DNA from: Actinokineospora diospyrosa
GTDB taxonomy: Bacteria > Actinomycetota > Actinomycetes > Mycobacteriales > Pseudonocardiaceae
NCBI RefSeq assembly: GCF_024171925.1
Contig: NZ_JAMTCO010000018.1
Location: forward strand, 124,001-188,000
Direction: 5' to 3'
Length of the DNA stretch: 64,000 bases
The translations under genes and the position numbers were made by a program. The first letter of the stretch is position 1. Each line of letters starts with the position of its first letter. Shown here piece by piece: positions 36,860 through 46,725 of the stretch. Under the pieces are notes generated by a model that was not told the DNA's origin, did no database searches, and worked only from the letters and a program-made list of their open reading frames with translations.

Positions 36860-37650
36860 GAGTGCATCACGCCGAGGCTGATGAGCAGGACGGCGAGCGC
36901 GGGGGTGAAGTTGTTGACCTGGTGCGCCACGACGCTGGCGCCCAGCCGCCCGGTGTACAGCCGGGCGAGGCCGATCGGGATGCCGATGACCAGCAGCAGC
37001 GAGGTGCGCAGCGGTTCGAGGTGGCTGACCGCGAAGATGGCGGTGGTCAGCGCGAAGACCGCCCAGCGGCCCCACTGCAGCCGCTCGAGCGCGCCCCAGA
37101 GCAGACCGCGGTAGATGATCTCCTCGAGCAGCGGGCCGACCAGCCAGACGTAGAGGAACAGCGCGATCGCCGCGGCCACCGGCATGGTCTGGTTGTCCAC
37201 CAGCCTGCCCAGCGAGGAGGTGGCGTCGTCCTCGCCGACGACCCTGGTCCAGATCGCCGCCGCCGCGGTGGTGCACACCAGGCCGATCAGGCCGAACTTC
37301 AGCCCCGCGCGCAGGTCCTCGCGGTTGTAGGAGAGCCTGAGGTCGATCTTGGGGCCGTTGCCGCGCACCCAGGTGACGACCAGGGTGGCGAGGGTGGCCA
37401 GCGCGGTGGGGACCATGGTGCCGACCAGGATCACCGCAACCGAGTCCGTGGAGTCCGGCCCGGCGAGGCCGATCACCGCGTTGATGACCACGGCGGACAT
37501 GACGAAGATGGCGAATACGAGCAGGAACGCGCCGAATCCCCATTTGTGGTCGCGCGCGGGCGCGGTAGCGGGCACAGGTGGGACTTCCGCCGCGGGCGCG
37601 GCGGTTGGCTCACCGGGCGGAGGTGGTGCCATCGCGCTTTCCCCCGTCAT
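36856..37650 (-). CDS. CPBP-family intramembrane glutamic endopeptidase
   Basis: A 264-residue membrane protein with a Pro/Ala-rich N-terminus (about 1-33) and about seven membrane helices. The CPBP motifs are LLEEIIYRGLLWG (Glu-Glu and Arg), FAVSHL (His) and VVAHQVNN (His/Asn). Relatives include Rce1-type CAAX proteases and bacteriocin self-immunity proteins. The substrate is unknown. It is translationally coupled to pxpA, though a functional link is not obvious. Confidence 0.9.
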   Translation of the reverse strand: MTGESAMAPPPPGEPTAAPAAEVPPVPATAPARDHKWGFGAFLLVFAIFVMSAVVINAVIGLAGPDSTDSVAVILVGTMVPTALATLATLVVTWVRGNGPKIDLRLSYNREDLRAGLKFGLIGLVCTTAAAAIWTRVVGEDDATSSLGRLVDNQTMPVAAAIALFLYVWLVGPLLEEIIYRGLLWGALERLQWGRWAVFALTTAIFAVSHLEPLRTSLLLVIGIPIGLARLYTGRLGASVVAHQVNNFTPALAVLLISLGVMHS

Positions 37651-37709
37651 CCGTCCGATTCCTGCGGTGCGCAGAGACTAACCGGGGTGGTCCGGGCCGC
37701 CCGGCCGGA

Positions 37710-38783
37710 TCACCCGACGATCCTGCCTCTCAGAATGATCCTCTTCGGGCCGCGCAGCACTTCCAGATCCTTGCGCGGGTCGTCGTCGAAGGCGAGCACG
37801 TCGGCCGCGGACCCCTCTTCCAGAGCAGACCACCCCAGCCACGCGCGGGCGCCCCACGAACCCGCCGCGATGGCGTTCTCGGTGGACATGCCAGCCCGGT
37901 GAAGGGCGATGATCTCGTCGACGATGCGTCCGTGGGCGATGCCGCCGCCCGCGTCCGTGCCCGCGTAGACAGGCACACCGGCCTCGATTGCCTCGGCGAC
38001 CATAGAGCCCGCGCGAGCGTGTAGGTCGACCATGTGGCTGGCGTAGGCGGGGTACTTAGTCGCCTTTGCCGCGATTCCGGGGAAGTTCTCGATGTTGATG
38101 AGGGTGGGTACAAGAGCCGTGCCCCGCCGGGCCATTTCGGCTATGACGTCGGTCGAGAGACCGGTGCCGTGCTCAATGCAGTCGATGCCCGCGTTGATCA
38201 GGCCAGGTAGGGCTTCCTCGCCGAAAACGTGCGCGGTGACCCGGGCACCGGCGGCGTGGGCAACGGCGATCGCTTCCGCCAGCACCTCATCTGGCCACAG
38301 CGGGGCGAGGTCACCTCGGTCGCGGTCGATCCAGTCACCGACGAGCTTCACCCAGCCGTCGCCATTGGCGGCCTGCTCGGCCACTGCGGCGGGCAGCTGC
38401 TCCGGGTCACCGACGTCGACGCCCAAGTGCGGGATGTAGCGCTTAGGGCGGGCGATATGCCTACCGGCGCGCACGATCCTCGGCAGGTCCAACCGCTCCT
38501 GCAAGGGCGTGGTGTCGGTAGGCGAACCGCAGTCGCGCAGTAGCAGCGCACCCGCGTCGCGGTCTGCCACGGCTTGCTCGGCGGCGGTGTCCAGGTCGAC
38601 CGGCCCTTGGGGGCCGATGCCGATGTGGCAGTGGGCGTCGACGAAACCGGGGAGCAGGTAGCCCCCGTCGACGACCGTTTCCGCTCCCGGGACCGGCTTG
38701 GTGCGCACGCGACCGTTGACGATCCACAGGTCGCGTTCGTCGTCGCCGGGGAGCACGACCCCGCGCAGGTGCAGCGCGGTCAC
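37710..38783 (-). CDS. Amidohydrolase-family metal-dependent hydrolase
   Basis: A 357-residue cytosolic protein. The TIM-barrel metal motif DAHCHIGIG gives His51 and His53, followed by VKLVGDW (bridging Lys), TAHVFGEE (His), CIEHGTGLS (His) and YAGTDAGGG (Asp). It resembles imidazolonepropionase-like or prolidase-like amidohydrolases. The substrate is unknown. The GTG overlaps the ffh stop in GTGA, so it is cotranscribed with ffh, as Rv2915c is in Mycobacterium. Confidence 0.9.
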   Translation of the reverse strand: MTALHLRGVVLPGDDERDLWIVNGRVRTKPVPGAETVVDGGYLLPGFVDAHCHIGIGPQGPVDLDTAAEQAVADRDAGALLLRDCGSPTDTTPLQERLDLPRIVRAGRHIARPKRYIPHLGVDVGDPEQLPAAVAEQAANGDGWVKLVGDWIDRDRGDLAPLWPDEVLAEAIAVAHAAGARVTAHVFGEEALPGLINAGIDCIEHGTGLSTDVIAEMARRGTALVPTLINIENFPGIAAKATKYPAYASHMVDLHARAGSMVAEAIEAGVPVYAGTDAGGGIAHGRIVDEIIALHRAGMSTENAIAAGSWGARAWLGWSALEEGSAADVLAFDDDPRKDLEVLRGPKRIILRGRIVG

Positions 38784-40306
38784 GGCTTCTTGGGGAACTT
38801 CAGCCGCGAGGGGTCGAAGCCAGGGGGGAGCCCGTCGAGGCCACCGAGGCCGGGCGGGAGCTGGTTGAGGCCGGGGGGCATGCCGGACAGGTCCGGGAAG
38901 CCGCCGGGCAGGGCCGCGCGCTTCTGCGGCGGCGTCGGCCCCTTGCCCTTCTTCCCCTTCTTGCCCTTCTGCTTGCGCTGGTTGGCCCGGGCGCCCGGCA
39001 TGCCGAAGCGGCCCGCCATCTGCTGCATGACCTTCTTGGCCTCGAAGAACCGGTTGACCAGGTCGTTGACGTCGCGCACCTGCACGCCGGAGCCGTTGGC
39101 GATGCGCAGCCTGCGCGAGGCGTTGATCATCTTCGGGTCCTGGCGCTCGGCCGGGGTCATGCCGCGGATGATCGCCTGCAGCCGGTCGATGTGCTTCTCG
39201 TCGACCTGGGCCAGCGCGTCCTTCATCTGGCCCGCGCCGGGCAGCATGCCGAGCAGGTTGGCGATCGGGCCCATCTTGCGCACGGCGAGCATCTGCTCGA
39301 GGAAGTCCTCCAGGGTCAGCTCGCCGGTGCCGATCTTGGCGGCGGCCTTCTCGGCCTGCTCCTGGTCGAAGTGCTGCTCGGCCTGCTCGATGAGGGTGAG
39401 CACGTCGCCCATGCCCAGGATCCGCGAGGCCATCCGGTCCGGGTGGAAGGCGTCGAAGTCCTCGAGCTTCTCGCCGTTGGAGGCGAACATGATCGGGACG
39501 CCGGTGACCTCGCGGACCGAGAGCGCGGCACCACCGCGGGCGTCGCCGTCGAGCTTGGTCAGCACCACGCCGGTGAAGCCGACCCCGTCGCGGAAGGCCT
39601 CGGCCGTGGTGACCGCGTCCTGACCGATCATGGCGTCGACAACGAAGAGCACCTCGTCGGCGGCCACGGCGGCCTTGATGTCGGCCGCCTGCCGCATCAG
39701 CTCCTCGTCGACGCCGAGCCGACCCGCGGTGTCGACGACGACGATGTCGTGCTGGCTGCGGCGCGCCTCGTCGATGCCGCGGCGGGCGACGTCGACCGGG
39801 TCGCCGACGCCGTTGCCCGGCTCGGGCGCGAACACCGCGACCCCGGCGCGCTCGGCGACGACCTGCAGCTGGGTGACCGCGTTGGGGCGCTGCAGGTCGC
39901 AGGCCACCAGCAGCGGCGCGTGGCCCTGGGTCTTGAGGTGGCGCGCGAGCTTGCCAGCCAGCGTCGTCTTACCGGCACCCTGCAACCCGGCGAGCATGAT
40001 CACCGTCGGCGGCGTCTTGGCCAGGTTCAGCCGCCGGGTCTCCCCGCCGAGGATGGCGACCAGCTCGTCGTTGACGATCTTGACGACCTGCTGGGCCGGG
40101 TTCAGCGCCGCGGAGACCTCCGCCCCCTTGGCCCGCTCCTTGACCTTGGCGATGAAGGCGCGCACCACGGGCAGCGCGACGTCGGCCTCCAGCAGCGCGA
40201 TGCGGATCTCGCGCGCGGTGGTGTCGATGTCGGTTTCGCTCAGCCGCCCCTTGCCCCGCAGGTTCTGCAGGACCGAGGTGAGCCGGTCGGAGAGGGTGTC
40301 GAACAC
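38780..40306 (-). CDS. ffh: Signal recognition particle protein Ffh
   Basis: The SRP54 GTPase that delivers nascent membrane proteins to FtsY. A 508-residue protein with an N domain, a G domain (GLQGAGKTTLAGKLA, VDTAGRLG, TKLDGDARGG), and an M domain with Met-rich helices (FEAKKVMQQMAGRFGMPG) for signal and SRP RNA binding. A Lys-rich and then Gly/Pro/Leu-rich tail ends the protein. The GTG at 40306 begins the family N-terminus FDTLSDRLTSVLQNLRGKG. Confidence 0.97.
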   Translation of the reverse strand: MFDTLSDRLTSVLQNLRGKGRLSETDIDTTAREIRIALLEADVALPVVRAFIAKVKERAKGAEVSAALNPAQQVVKIVNDELVAILGGETRRLNLAKTPPTVIMLAGLQGAGKTTLAGKLARHLKTQGHAPLLVACDLQRPNAVTQLQVVAERAGVAVFAPEPGNGVGDPVDVARRGIDEARRSQHDIVVVDTAGRLGVDEELMRQAADIKAAVAADEVLFVVDAMIGQDAVTTAEAFRDGVGFTGVVLTKLDGDARGGAALSVREVTGVPIMFASNGEKLEDFDAFHPDRMASRILGMGDVLTLIEQAEQHFDQEQAEKAAAKIGTGELTLEDFLEQMLAVRKMGPIANLLGMLPGAGQMKDALAQVDEKHIDRLQAIIRGMTPAERQDPKMINASRRLRIANGSGVQVRDVNDLVNRFFEAKKVMQQMAGRFGMPGARANQRKQKGKKGKKGKGPTPPQKRAALPGGFPDLSGMPPGLNQLPPGLGGLDGLPPGFDPSRLKFPKKP

Positions 40307-40589
40307 GGGTGCGGCACTCCAGCGTTGCGGGTCGGATCGGGTCCCTCGCCCGGTGGGGGCGGGGGAGGCTCTGGGGTCGAGGGTAGTCGGCCACGACGGG
40401 TGCGCGCCTGGACGTCTCGGTTCTGGCCAGTGGACGGGGTGTGGACGGGGTGCGGTCGGACGTGGGGTGGGGGTGCTGGCGTGCTGGGGGTGTGCGGCTG
40501 GGAGGGGTCGTGTGGGGTGTCGGTTGAGGGGTTTCGCGGTCGTGTGGGGTTTGGGGGATGGGGCTATTGGTGGTTGTTCACGTGGTTAT

Positions 40590-40833
40590 TCATGTGGTTG
40601 TCCACAACGGGTTTGCTTGTCCACAGGGTGCTGGTCGCTGCTGCCGGGTTGTCGGGTGTTCTCGGTAGGCTGTATATCGGGGGCTCTTGGATTAGTTGAT
40701 CTTTTGGGGGTGGTTGTGGCGGGTGGTTGTCCACAACGGGTTCGCTTGTCCACAGGGCGTTGTTCGCTGCTCCCGTTGTGTCGGTGTGCGGCGGTAGGCT
40801 GTGTATTTGGGGGCTTTCGATCAGGTTGATCTT
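40590..40833 (+). repeat. Tandem duplication (about 129 bp) carrying DnaA-box pairs
   Basis: 40590-40703 and 40720-40833 are diverged direct copies with a constant offset of 129-130 bp. Each copy begins with two TTGTCCACA 9-mers 19 bp apart (40598 and 40617, then 40727 and 40746), and ends with GGTAGGCTGTATAT-like sequence and a shared GTTGATCTT. All four 9-mers match the actinobacterial DnaA box exactly. Confidence 0.85.
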
Positions 40834-40947
40834 GACGTAGGCCGTTGCTGGGAGTGCGGGGCAAGGGATTCGGGCCTCCGCCTTCGGCTCCGGGAGACGC
40901 CTCGTCGCCTGGCGGCAACATCGGCGGGAAACGCGACAATGCGACAA

Positions 40948-41091
40948 GCTCGATGGGGCGAACTTATTTTGCGCGGGGCCCCTACAACACCCGACGCAGA
41001 ACCGCAAAGCAGGGGCCCAAAAGCAGGCCCTGCCGCGCGGAAACGCTACGGGTGTTGTCCCCCCACGCAAAACAAGTCCGCCCCATCGAGC
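40948..41091. repeat. 144-bp imperfect inverted repeat (hairpin or MITE-like)
   Basis: 40948-40992 and 41050-41091 are inverted copies of about 42-45 bp with only a few mismatches. Both arms share GCTCGATGGGGCG at the outer end and ACAACACCC at the inner end. The 57-bp centre has its own small inverted repeat around 41009-41033. Outside it there is no target duplication I can see. It could be a folded RNA or a small non-autonomous mobile repeat. Confidence 0.8.
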
Positions 41092-41093
41092 AC

Positions 41094-41560
41094 TTGGCAC
41101 CAGCGACTCCGACTGTCCAGGTGCTGGGTTGGCAGGACAGACGAGGGCGGGCTGGGATGGCACCGCAAGGTCCGACTGTCCAGGCGCTGAGCAGGCGGGC
41201 TGGGCCGGACCTGACGGCGGCTGAGTTGGCACCGTCGGGTCCTAGTAGCCAGTGGCTGAGCAGGTGGTGGGGGCGGAACTGACGGGCACTGAGTTGGCGC
41301 CATCGGGTCCTAGTAGCCAGTGGCTGGGCAGGCGGGCTGGAGCGGACCTAACGGCAGCTGAGTTGACACCGGCGGTACCAGTGTCCGGGCGCTGAGCAGG
41401 CGGGCTGGGGCGGTCCTGACGGGGGCTGGGTTGGCGCCGCTGGGTCCGAGGGTCCAAGGGGCGGGTTGGCCGGGCTGGCTCGGTGGACTGGTTTGGGCAC
41501 CGACGGTTCGAGTGTCCAGGGGGCGATCGGGTGGGTGGGGCCGGACCCGGCGCCGGGGTG
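41094..41560 (+). repeat. About seven tandem copies of a 68-bp repeat
   Basis: Units begin at 41094, 41158, 41226, 41294, 41363, 41431 and about 41493, so the periods are 64, 68, 68, 69, 68 and 62 bp. Each starts TTGGC(A/G)CC and contains GTCC(A/T)...GCTG(A/G)GCAGG and a GGGC(T)GG...CTGA end. The units at 41226 and 41294 are most alike (GGGTCCTAGTAGCCAGTGGC in both). The last two are the most diverged. It begins 2 bp after the inverted repeat. Confidence 0.85.
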
Positions 41561-41615
41561 GGGGTGGGGGTGGGGGTTCCTGCAGTGAATGGCGGGCCAA
41601 GCTGGAAAGGCGAAA

Positions 41616-41658
41616 CCCCGGGAGTGGGGCCCGACCCCTCGGCGGGCCCCTCCCGGGG
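41616..41658. terminator. Strong hairpin downstream of glnD
   Basis: CCCCGGGAGTGGGGCCC (41616-41632) pairs with GGGCCCCTCCCGGGG (41644-41658), interrupted only by one unpaired T and a small shift. It lies about 145 bp beyond the glnD stop in the direction of transcription and is a plausible end of the amt-glnB-glnD transcript. Confidence 0.6.
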
Positions 41659-41802
41659 AGTTGTCGCGGCGAGGGAAGGGGGCGGGAGTGTCCTCCCCGA
41701 CAGATCCCGGCCCGTGGTGCTCGGCGTGACGAGGGGAAGTCTTGTCGGGTGGGGGGTGGGGGCACAGTGTGAGGGCACTTGGGTGGGGGTGGGTAGGACT
41801 AC

Positions 41803-44169
41803 TCAACCTCGGGCGGCGGCCAGGACCTGGTGGGTTATGCGGGCTCGCCAGTCGGGGATGGGGGGTGGGGTGAAGCCGAAGGCGTCGACGGCGGAGGGGC
41901 CGAGGGTGGTGGCTCGGGACCACTGGACGTTGACGCCCGCTGACTCCAGGGCTGTGGCGACGCTGTGGAGGAGGCCTATTCGGTTGGGGGCTCGGAGTTC
42001 GAGGACCACCGCGTGGGGGTCGGGGGCTTCGTGGTCGAACCAGAGGACTTTGGGCTCGGGAGCGTCGCTGGCGCGGGTGGCGTAGTCGCGTTCTTTGGCG
42101 GCCAGGTGGGTGGCCAGGGCCAGGGAGCCGGAGAGGGCCCGGGTGAACTGTTCGCGCAAGAGGGCGGGGTCGGGCAGGGAGCCGAAGCGGGGGGTCACCG
42201 CGAAGACGCCGACGGCGGTGGTGGCGTGGGTGGCGACGGTGGCGGCGTGGACTTCCAGGGAGTTGAGGGCCAGGACGCCCGCCGCGCGGGAGAGGACGCC
42301 GGGGCGGTCGGGGGTGGCGAGGGTGATGGTGGTGGCCGCGCGGCCCGGGGTGGGTTCGACGAGGACGTCGGGTTTGCCGGTGGTGGCCACGGATTCGGCG
42401 AGGGCGCGCTGGGCCGGGTCGAGGCCGACGGGTTCGGGGAGGGTGCCGCCCGCCATGGCGGTGCGGCAGTGGGCGACCAGGTCGTCGAGGAGGCGGGCCT
42501 TCCACTCGGTCCACACCCCCGGGCCGGTGGCCAGCGAGTCGGCCTCGGCGAGGGCGCGCAGCAGGTCCAGCAGGACCGGGTCGCCGCCGAGGGTGTCGAC
42601 GACGCGGTGGATGGTGGTCTCGTCGTCGACGTCGCGGCGGGTGGCGGTGTGCGGCAGGAGCAGGTGGTGGCGGACCAGCGCGGCGAGGGTGTCCACATCG
42701 GCCTTCGGCAGCCCCAGCCGGTGACCGACCTGGGCGGCGAGGGCGGCGCCGACGACCGAGTGGTCCTGGTCGCGGCCCTTGCCGATGTCGTGCAGGAGCG
42801 CGCCGAGCAGGAGCAGGTCGGGGCGCGGCACCGAGGTGACCAGGCGGGCGGCGTTGATGGTGGTCTGCACCAGGTGCCGGTCGACGGTCCACACGTGGGC
42901 GGCGTCGCGCGGTGGCAGGTCGCGGACGGCGCCCCACTCGGGGAACAGGCGCGCCCACAGCCCGCCCCGGTCCATGGCCTCGACGACGTCGGCGAGCCCC
43001 TCCCCCGCACCCAGCAACGCCACCAAGTCCTGGCGGACCTCAGCGGGCCACGGCGCGCGCGGCTCCGGTGCCGATTCGGCGAGTCGCGCCAAGGCAGCGG
43101 GAGCGATGGGGTGACCGGTGCGCCCAGAGGCAGCGGCAACACGCAGCAGCAAGCCGGGGTCCTTACCGGGGTCGGCATCCCTGGCAAGCGCTACCTCGGT
43201 GCCGTGCAATACAACGCCTTCGTCCAAGGGGCGGCGGTCAGGCGCGCGGCGCAAGACACCCAGTACTCGCCGGGGTGGTGCAGAAGCGCCGGTAGAGCGA
43301 AGAGCAACGTCCAGTGCGTAAGCAATAGTGCGGCCTGCTCCAGATAGAGCTCTGGCAAGCGCGAAACGATCGACCAGCCCAAGCGCGGCGGCAACGTCAT
43401 CGCCGTCTTGTGGTCGCAAGATGTCACGCGGGCGGCCCGCGATGCGGCGCAACTCCGTGCGGGTGTCTAGAAGCAGTGTGTGCGCCGCGTTGACCTCGGC
43501 GCCGGGGCGATCTATGAGCTGGGCCAGGGCGAGCGCGCGCAGGATGTCGAGATCCCGCAGACCACCGCGGCCGTGCTTCAGGTCCGGTTCGACCCAGTGC
43601 GCCACCTCGCCCGCGCGCACCCACCGCTTGCGCACCGACTCGATGAGCTCGCCGAGCCGCTTGCGCGCCCCCGCCCGCCACCGGTCCCTGGCCGCGGCGG
43701 CGAGCCGGGCGGTGACCTCCGCGTCGCCTGCCAGGTGCCGGGCGTCGAGCAGGCCGAGCGCGGTGCGCAGGTCCGCGGCGGCGACGTCGAGCGCCTCGCC
43801 GACGGTGCGGACCGAGTGGTCCAGGCCGACCCCGGAGTTCCACAGCGGGTACCACAGCCGCTCGGCGAGACCGTCCACCTTGGACCGCCCGTCGTGCACC
43901 AGGACCAGGTCGAGGTCAGCGTAGGGCACCAGCTCGCGCCTGCCGAGGCCGCCGACGGCGAGCAGGGCGACGCCCGCCCCGGCACCGATCCCGGCGTGCG
44001 CCGCGTGCGCGGTGAGCCAGAACTCGTGCAGGTCGGCGAGCGCCTCGCGCAGCGCGGCAGGCGTGAGCCGGTGCCCGGCCGCGGCGGACCTGGGCGCCGC
44101 GGCGGCTCGCAGGAGCCGGTCGCGGGCCAGGACCAGGTCCGCCGCCGTCGTCGGGGTGTCCCCGGACAT
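41803..44169 (-). CDS. glnD: PII nucleotidyltransferase (GlnD)
   Basis: Modifies and de-modifies the PII protein according to nitrogen status. In Actinobacteria the modification is adenylylation. A 788-residue protein with a nucleotidyltransferase site GGLGRRELVPYADLDL (about 73-88), a linker, an HD domain (LLLGALLHDIGKGRDQDHS) and two C-terminal ACT domains (about 610-690 and 705-785) that sense glutamine. It follows glnB by 3 bp. Confidence 0.96.
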   Translation of the reverse strand: MSGDTPTTAADLVLARDRLLRAAAAPRSAAAGHRLTPAALREALADLHEFWLTAHAAHAGIGAGAGVALLAVGGLGRRELVPYADLDLVLVHDGRSKVDGLAERLWYPLWNSGVGLDHSVRTVGEALDVAAADLRTALGLLDARHLAGDAEVTARLAAAARDRWRAGARKRLGELIESVRKRWVRAGEVAHWVEPDLKHGRGGLRDLDILRALALAQLIDRPGAEVNAAHTLLLDTRTELRRIAGRPRDILRPQDGDDVAAALGLVDRFALARALSGAGRTIAYALDVALRSTGASAPPRRVLGVLRRAPDRRPLDEGVVLHGTEVALARDADPGKDPGLLLRVAAASGRTGHPIAPAALARLAESAPEPRAPWPAEVRQDLVALLGAGEGLADVVEAMDRGGLWARLFPEWGAVRDLPPRDAAHVWTVDRHLVQTTINAARLVTSVPRPDLLLLGALLHDIGKGRDQDHSVVGAALAAQVGHRLGLPKADVDTLAALVRHHLLLPHTATRRDVDDETTIHRVVDTLGGDPVLLDLLRALAEADSLATGPGVWTEWKARLLDDLVAHCRTAMAGGTLPEPVGLDPAQRALAESVATTGKPDVLVEPTPGRAATTITLATPDRPGVLSRAAGVLALNSLEVHAATVATHATTAVGVFAVTPRFGSLPDPALLREQFTRALSGSLALATHLAAKERDYATRASDAPEPKVLWFDHEAPDPHAVVLELRAPNRIGLLHSVATALESAGVNVQWSRATTLGPSAVDAFGFTPPPIPDWRARITHQVLAAARG

Positions 44170-44172
44170 CGG

Positions 44173-45890
<1,718 letters not shown>

Positions 45891-45992
45891 ATCGTCCTCC
45901 CGTGAACTGTTGATTGCCGGGAAGCATCGGGGTGCGCTGTTTCGCGGGACCGCGCCGTTCGTTTCCGGCCGGTGAACTCCGCACTCAGCGGT

Positions 45993-46008
45993 GTTACGGC
46001 CAGGTTTC
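45993..46008 (-). promoter_or_regulatory. Possible GlnR-binding site upstream of amt
   Basis: On the minus strand GAAAC-N6-GTAAC (46008-45993) fits the half-site pattern (gTnAC-n6-GaAAc) of the actinobacterial nitrogen regulator GlnR. It lies about 100 bp before the amt start. Only two half-sites are clear. The amt-glnB-glnD operon is a known GlnR target in relatives, which supports the reading. Confidence 0.5.
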
Positions 46009-46009
46009 A

Positions 46010-46024
46010 CTCACGAGTAGTGAG
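46010..46024. promoter_or_regulatory. Inverted repeat CTCAC-N5-GTGAG
   Basis: A 15-bp inverted repeat adjoins the possible GlnR site and lies 38 bp before the FhuF-like ATG. It could be an operator for that divergent gene. No regulator can be assigned. Confidence 0.4.
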
Positions 46025-46062
46025 CGGTCGACTACGGAAGCGTGTCTGTAACCTGGCCGTCG

Positions 46063-46725
46063 ATGAGCGGGGTACCGGAGGTGTACGCGGCGATCGCCGC
46101 GCGGCTGCCCTATCACGTGGGCGCGGCGGCGGTAGGCCTGTCGCCGGTGCCCGGGTCCAGGGGGTCGGACGCGGACTGGGTGGCCGAGCAGATCACCGCG
46201 GCGGGGCGGATGTACCGGTTCCGCGACCGGCGGGTGCTGGGCGTGTTGTGGTGGTACTCGGCGAGCATGATGGTGCCCGCGCCGACGGTCGAATCACTTG
46301 TGGTGACTGGGATGGCGTTGGACCCCGCCGCCGTCACCCTGTACTTGCACCCTGACGGGCGAATCTTGGCGGCCACTTCGGACTCGTTGTGCTCGGCGCC
46401 CGGGGCGGCGTTGCGCGGAGTTTTCGAATCAGTGATCTCGGCTGTCGCGGCGGTGACCGGCGCCAAGGCCCGGACGTTGTGGGCGGTGGCGGCGGATTCG
46501 CTGGCGAACCGGGTGCTGTGGTCGGGCGGGACACCGGAGTTGGCGCTGTCTCTGGCTGCGGACATGCCGGAGTTGCCGACACCGCGGTTCGTTAACGTCA
46601 ACGGCCGCGATTACGTGCGGCGAGGGTCTTGCTGCTTGATCTACGAAGCGACCGGCGGACCTAAGTGCGTCTCTTGTCCCCGTCAGCTGCCCGAGGAGAG
46701 GTTGGCCAGGCTCTCCGCGCTGTGA
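46063..46725 (+). CDS. FhuF-like (2Fe-2S) ferric-iron reductase family protein
   Basis: A 220-residue protein. The C-terminal GSCCLIYEATGGPKCVSCPR has the CC-x10-C-x2-C ligand pattern of the FhuF C-terminal 2Fe-2S domain, which is used to release iron from ferric siderophores. The N-terminal two thirds are helical with RFRDRRVLGVLWWYS. I use the ATG at 46063. An in-frame GTG at 46042 would add seven residues. No siderophore gene is adjacent. The 3' end overlaps the convergent gene by 43 bp. Confidence 0.8.
   Translation: MSGVPEVYAAIAARLPYHVGAAAVGLSPVPGSRGSDADWVAEQITAAGRMYRFRDRRVLGVLWWYSASMMVPAPTVESLVVTGMALDPAAVTLYLHPDGRILAATSDSLCSAPGAALRGVFESVISAVAAVTGAKARTLWAVAADSLANRVLWSGGTPELALSLAADMPELPTPRFVNVNGRDYVRRGSCCLIYEATGGPKCVSCPRQLPEERLARLSAL

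Larger units (their letters stand above)
40307..41802. other. 1.5-kb non-coding ffh-glnD gap packed with repeats
   Basis: No coding region can be supported here. The open frames on either strand are Pro/Arg/Ser-rich, and the repeats of 68 and 129 bp would shift frame. 40307-40590 is strongly G-rich on the plus strand without an identifiable element and must contain the ffh promoter. 41560-41800 is also G-rich and holds a strong hairpin at 41616. The rest is described in separate entries. Confidence 0.8.

Noticed and set aside
40948-41560. Remnant insertion sequence or CRISPR-like array
   Set aside because: There is no transposase fragment and no visible target duplication. The 68-bp units are contiguous diverged repeats without unique spacers, so it is not CRISPR.
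41348-42958. Long minus-strand open frame across glnD and the repeat region
   Set aside because: Its product is almost only Pro, Arg, Gly and Ser. It is a shifted-frame shadow of glnD with a low-complexity extension through the 68-bp repeats. The GC pattern fits glnD's frame.
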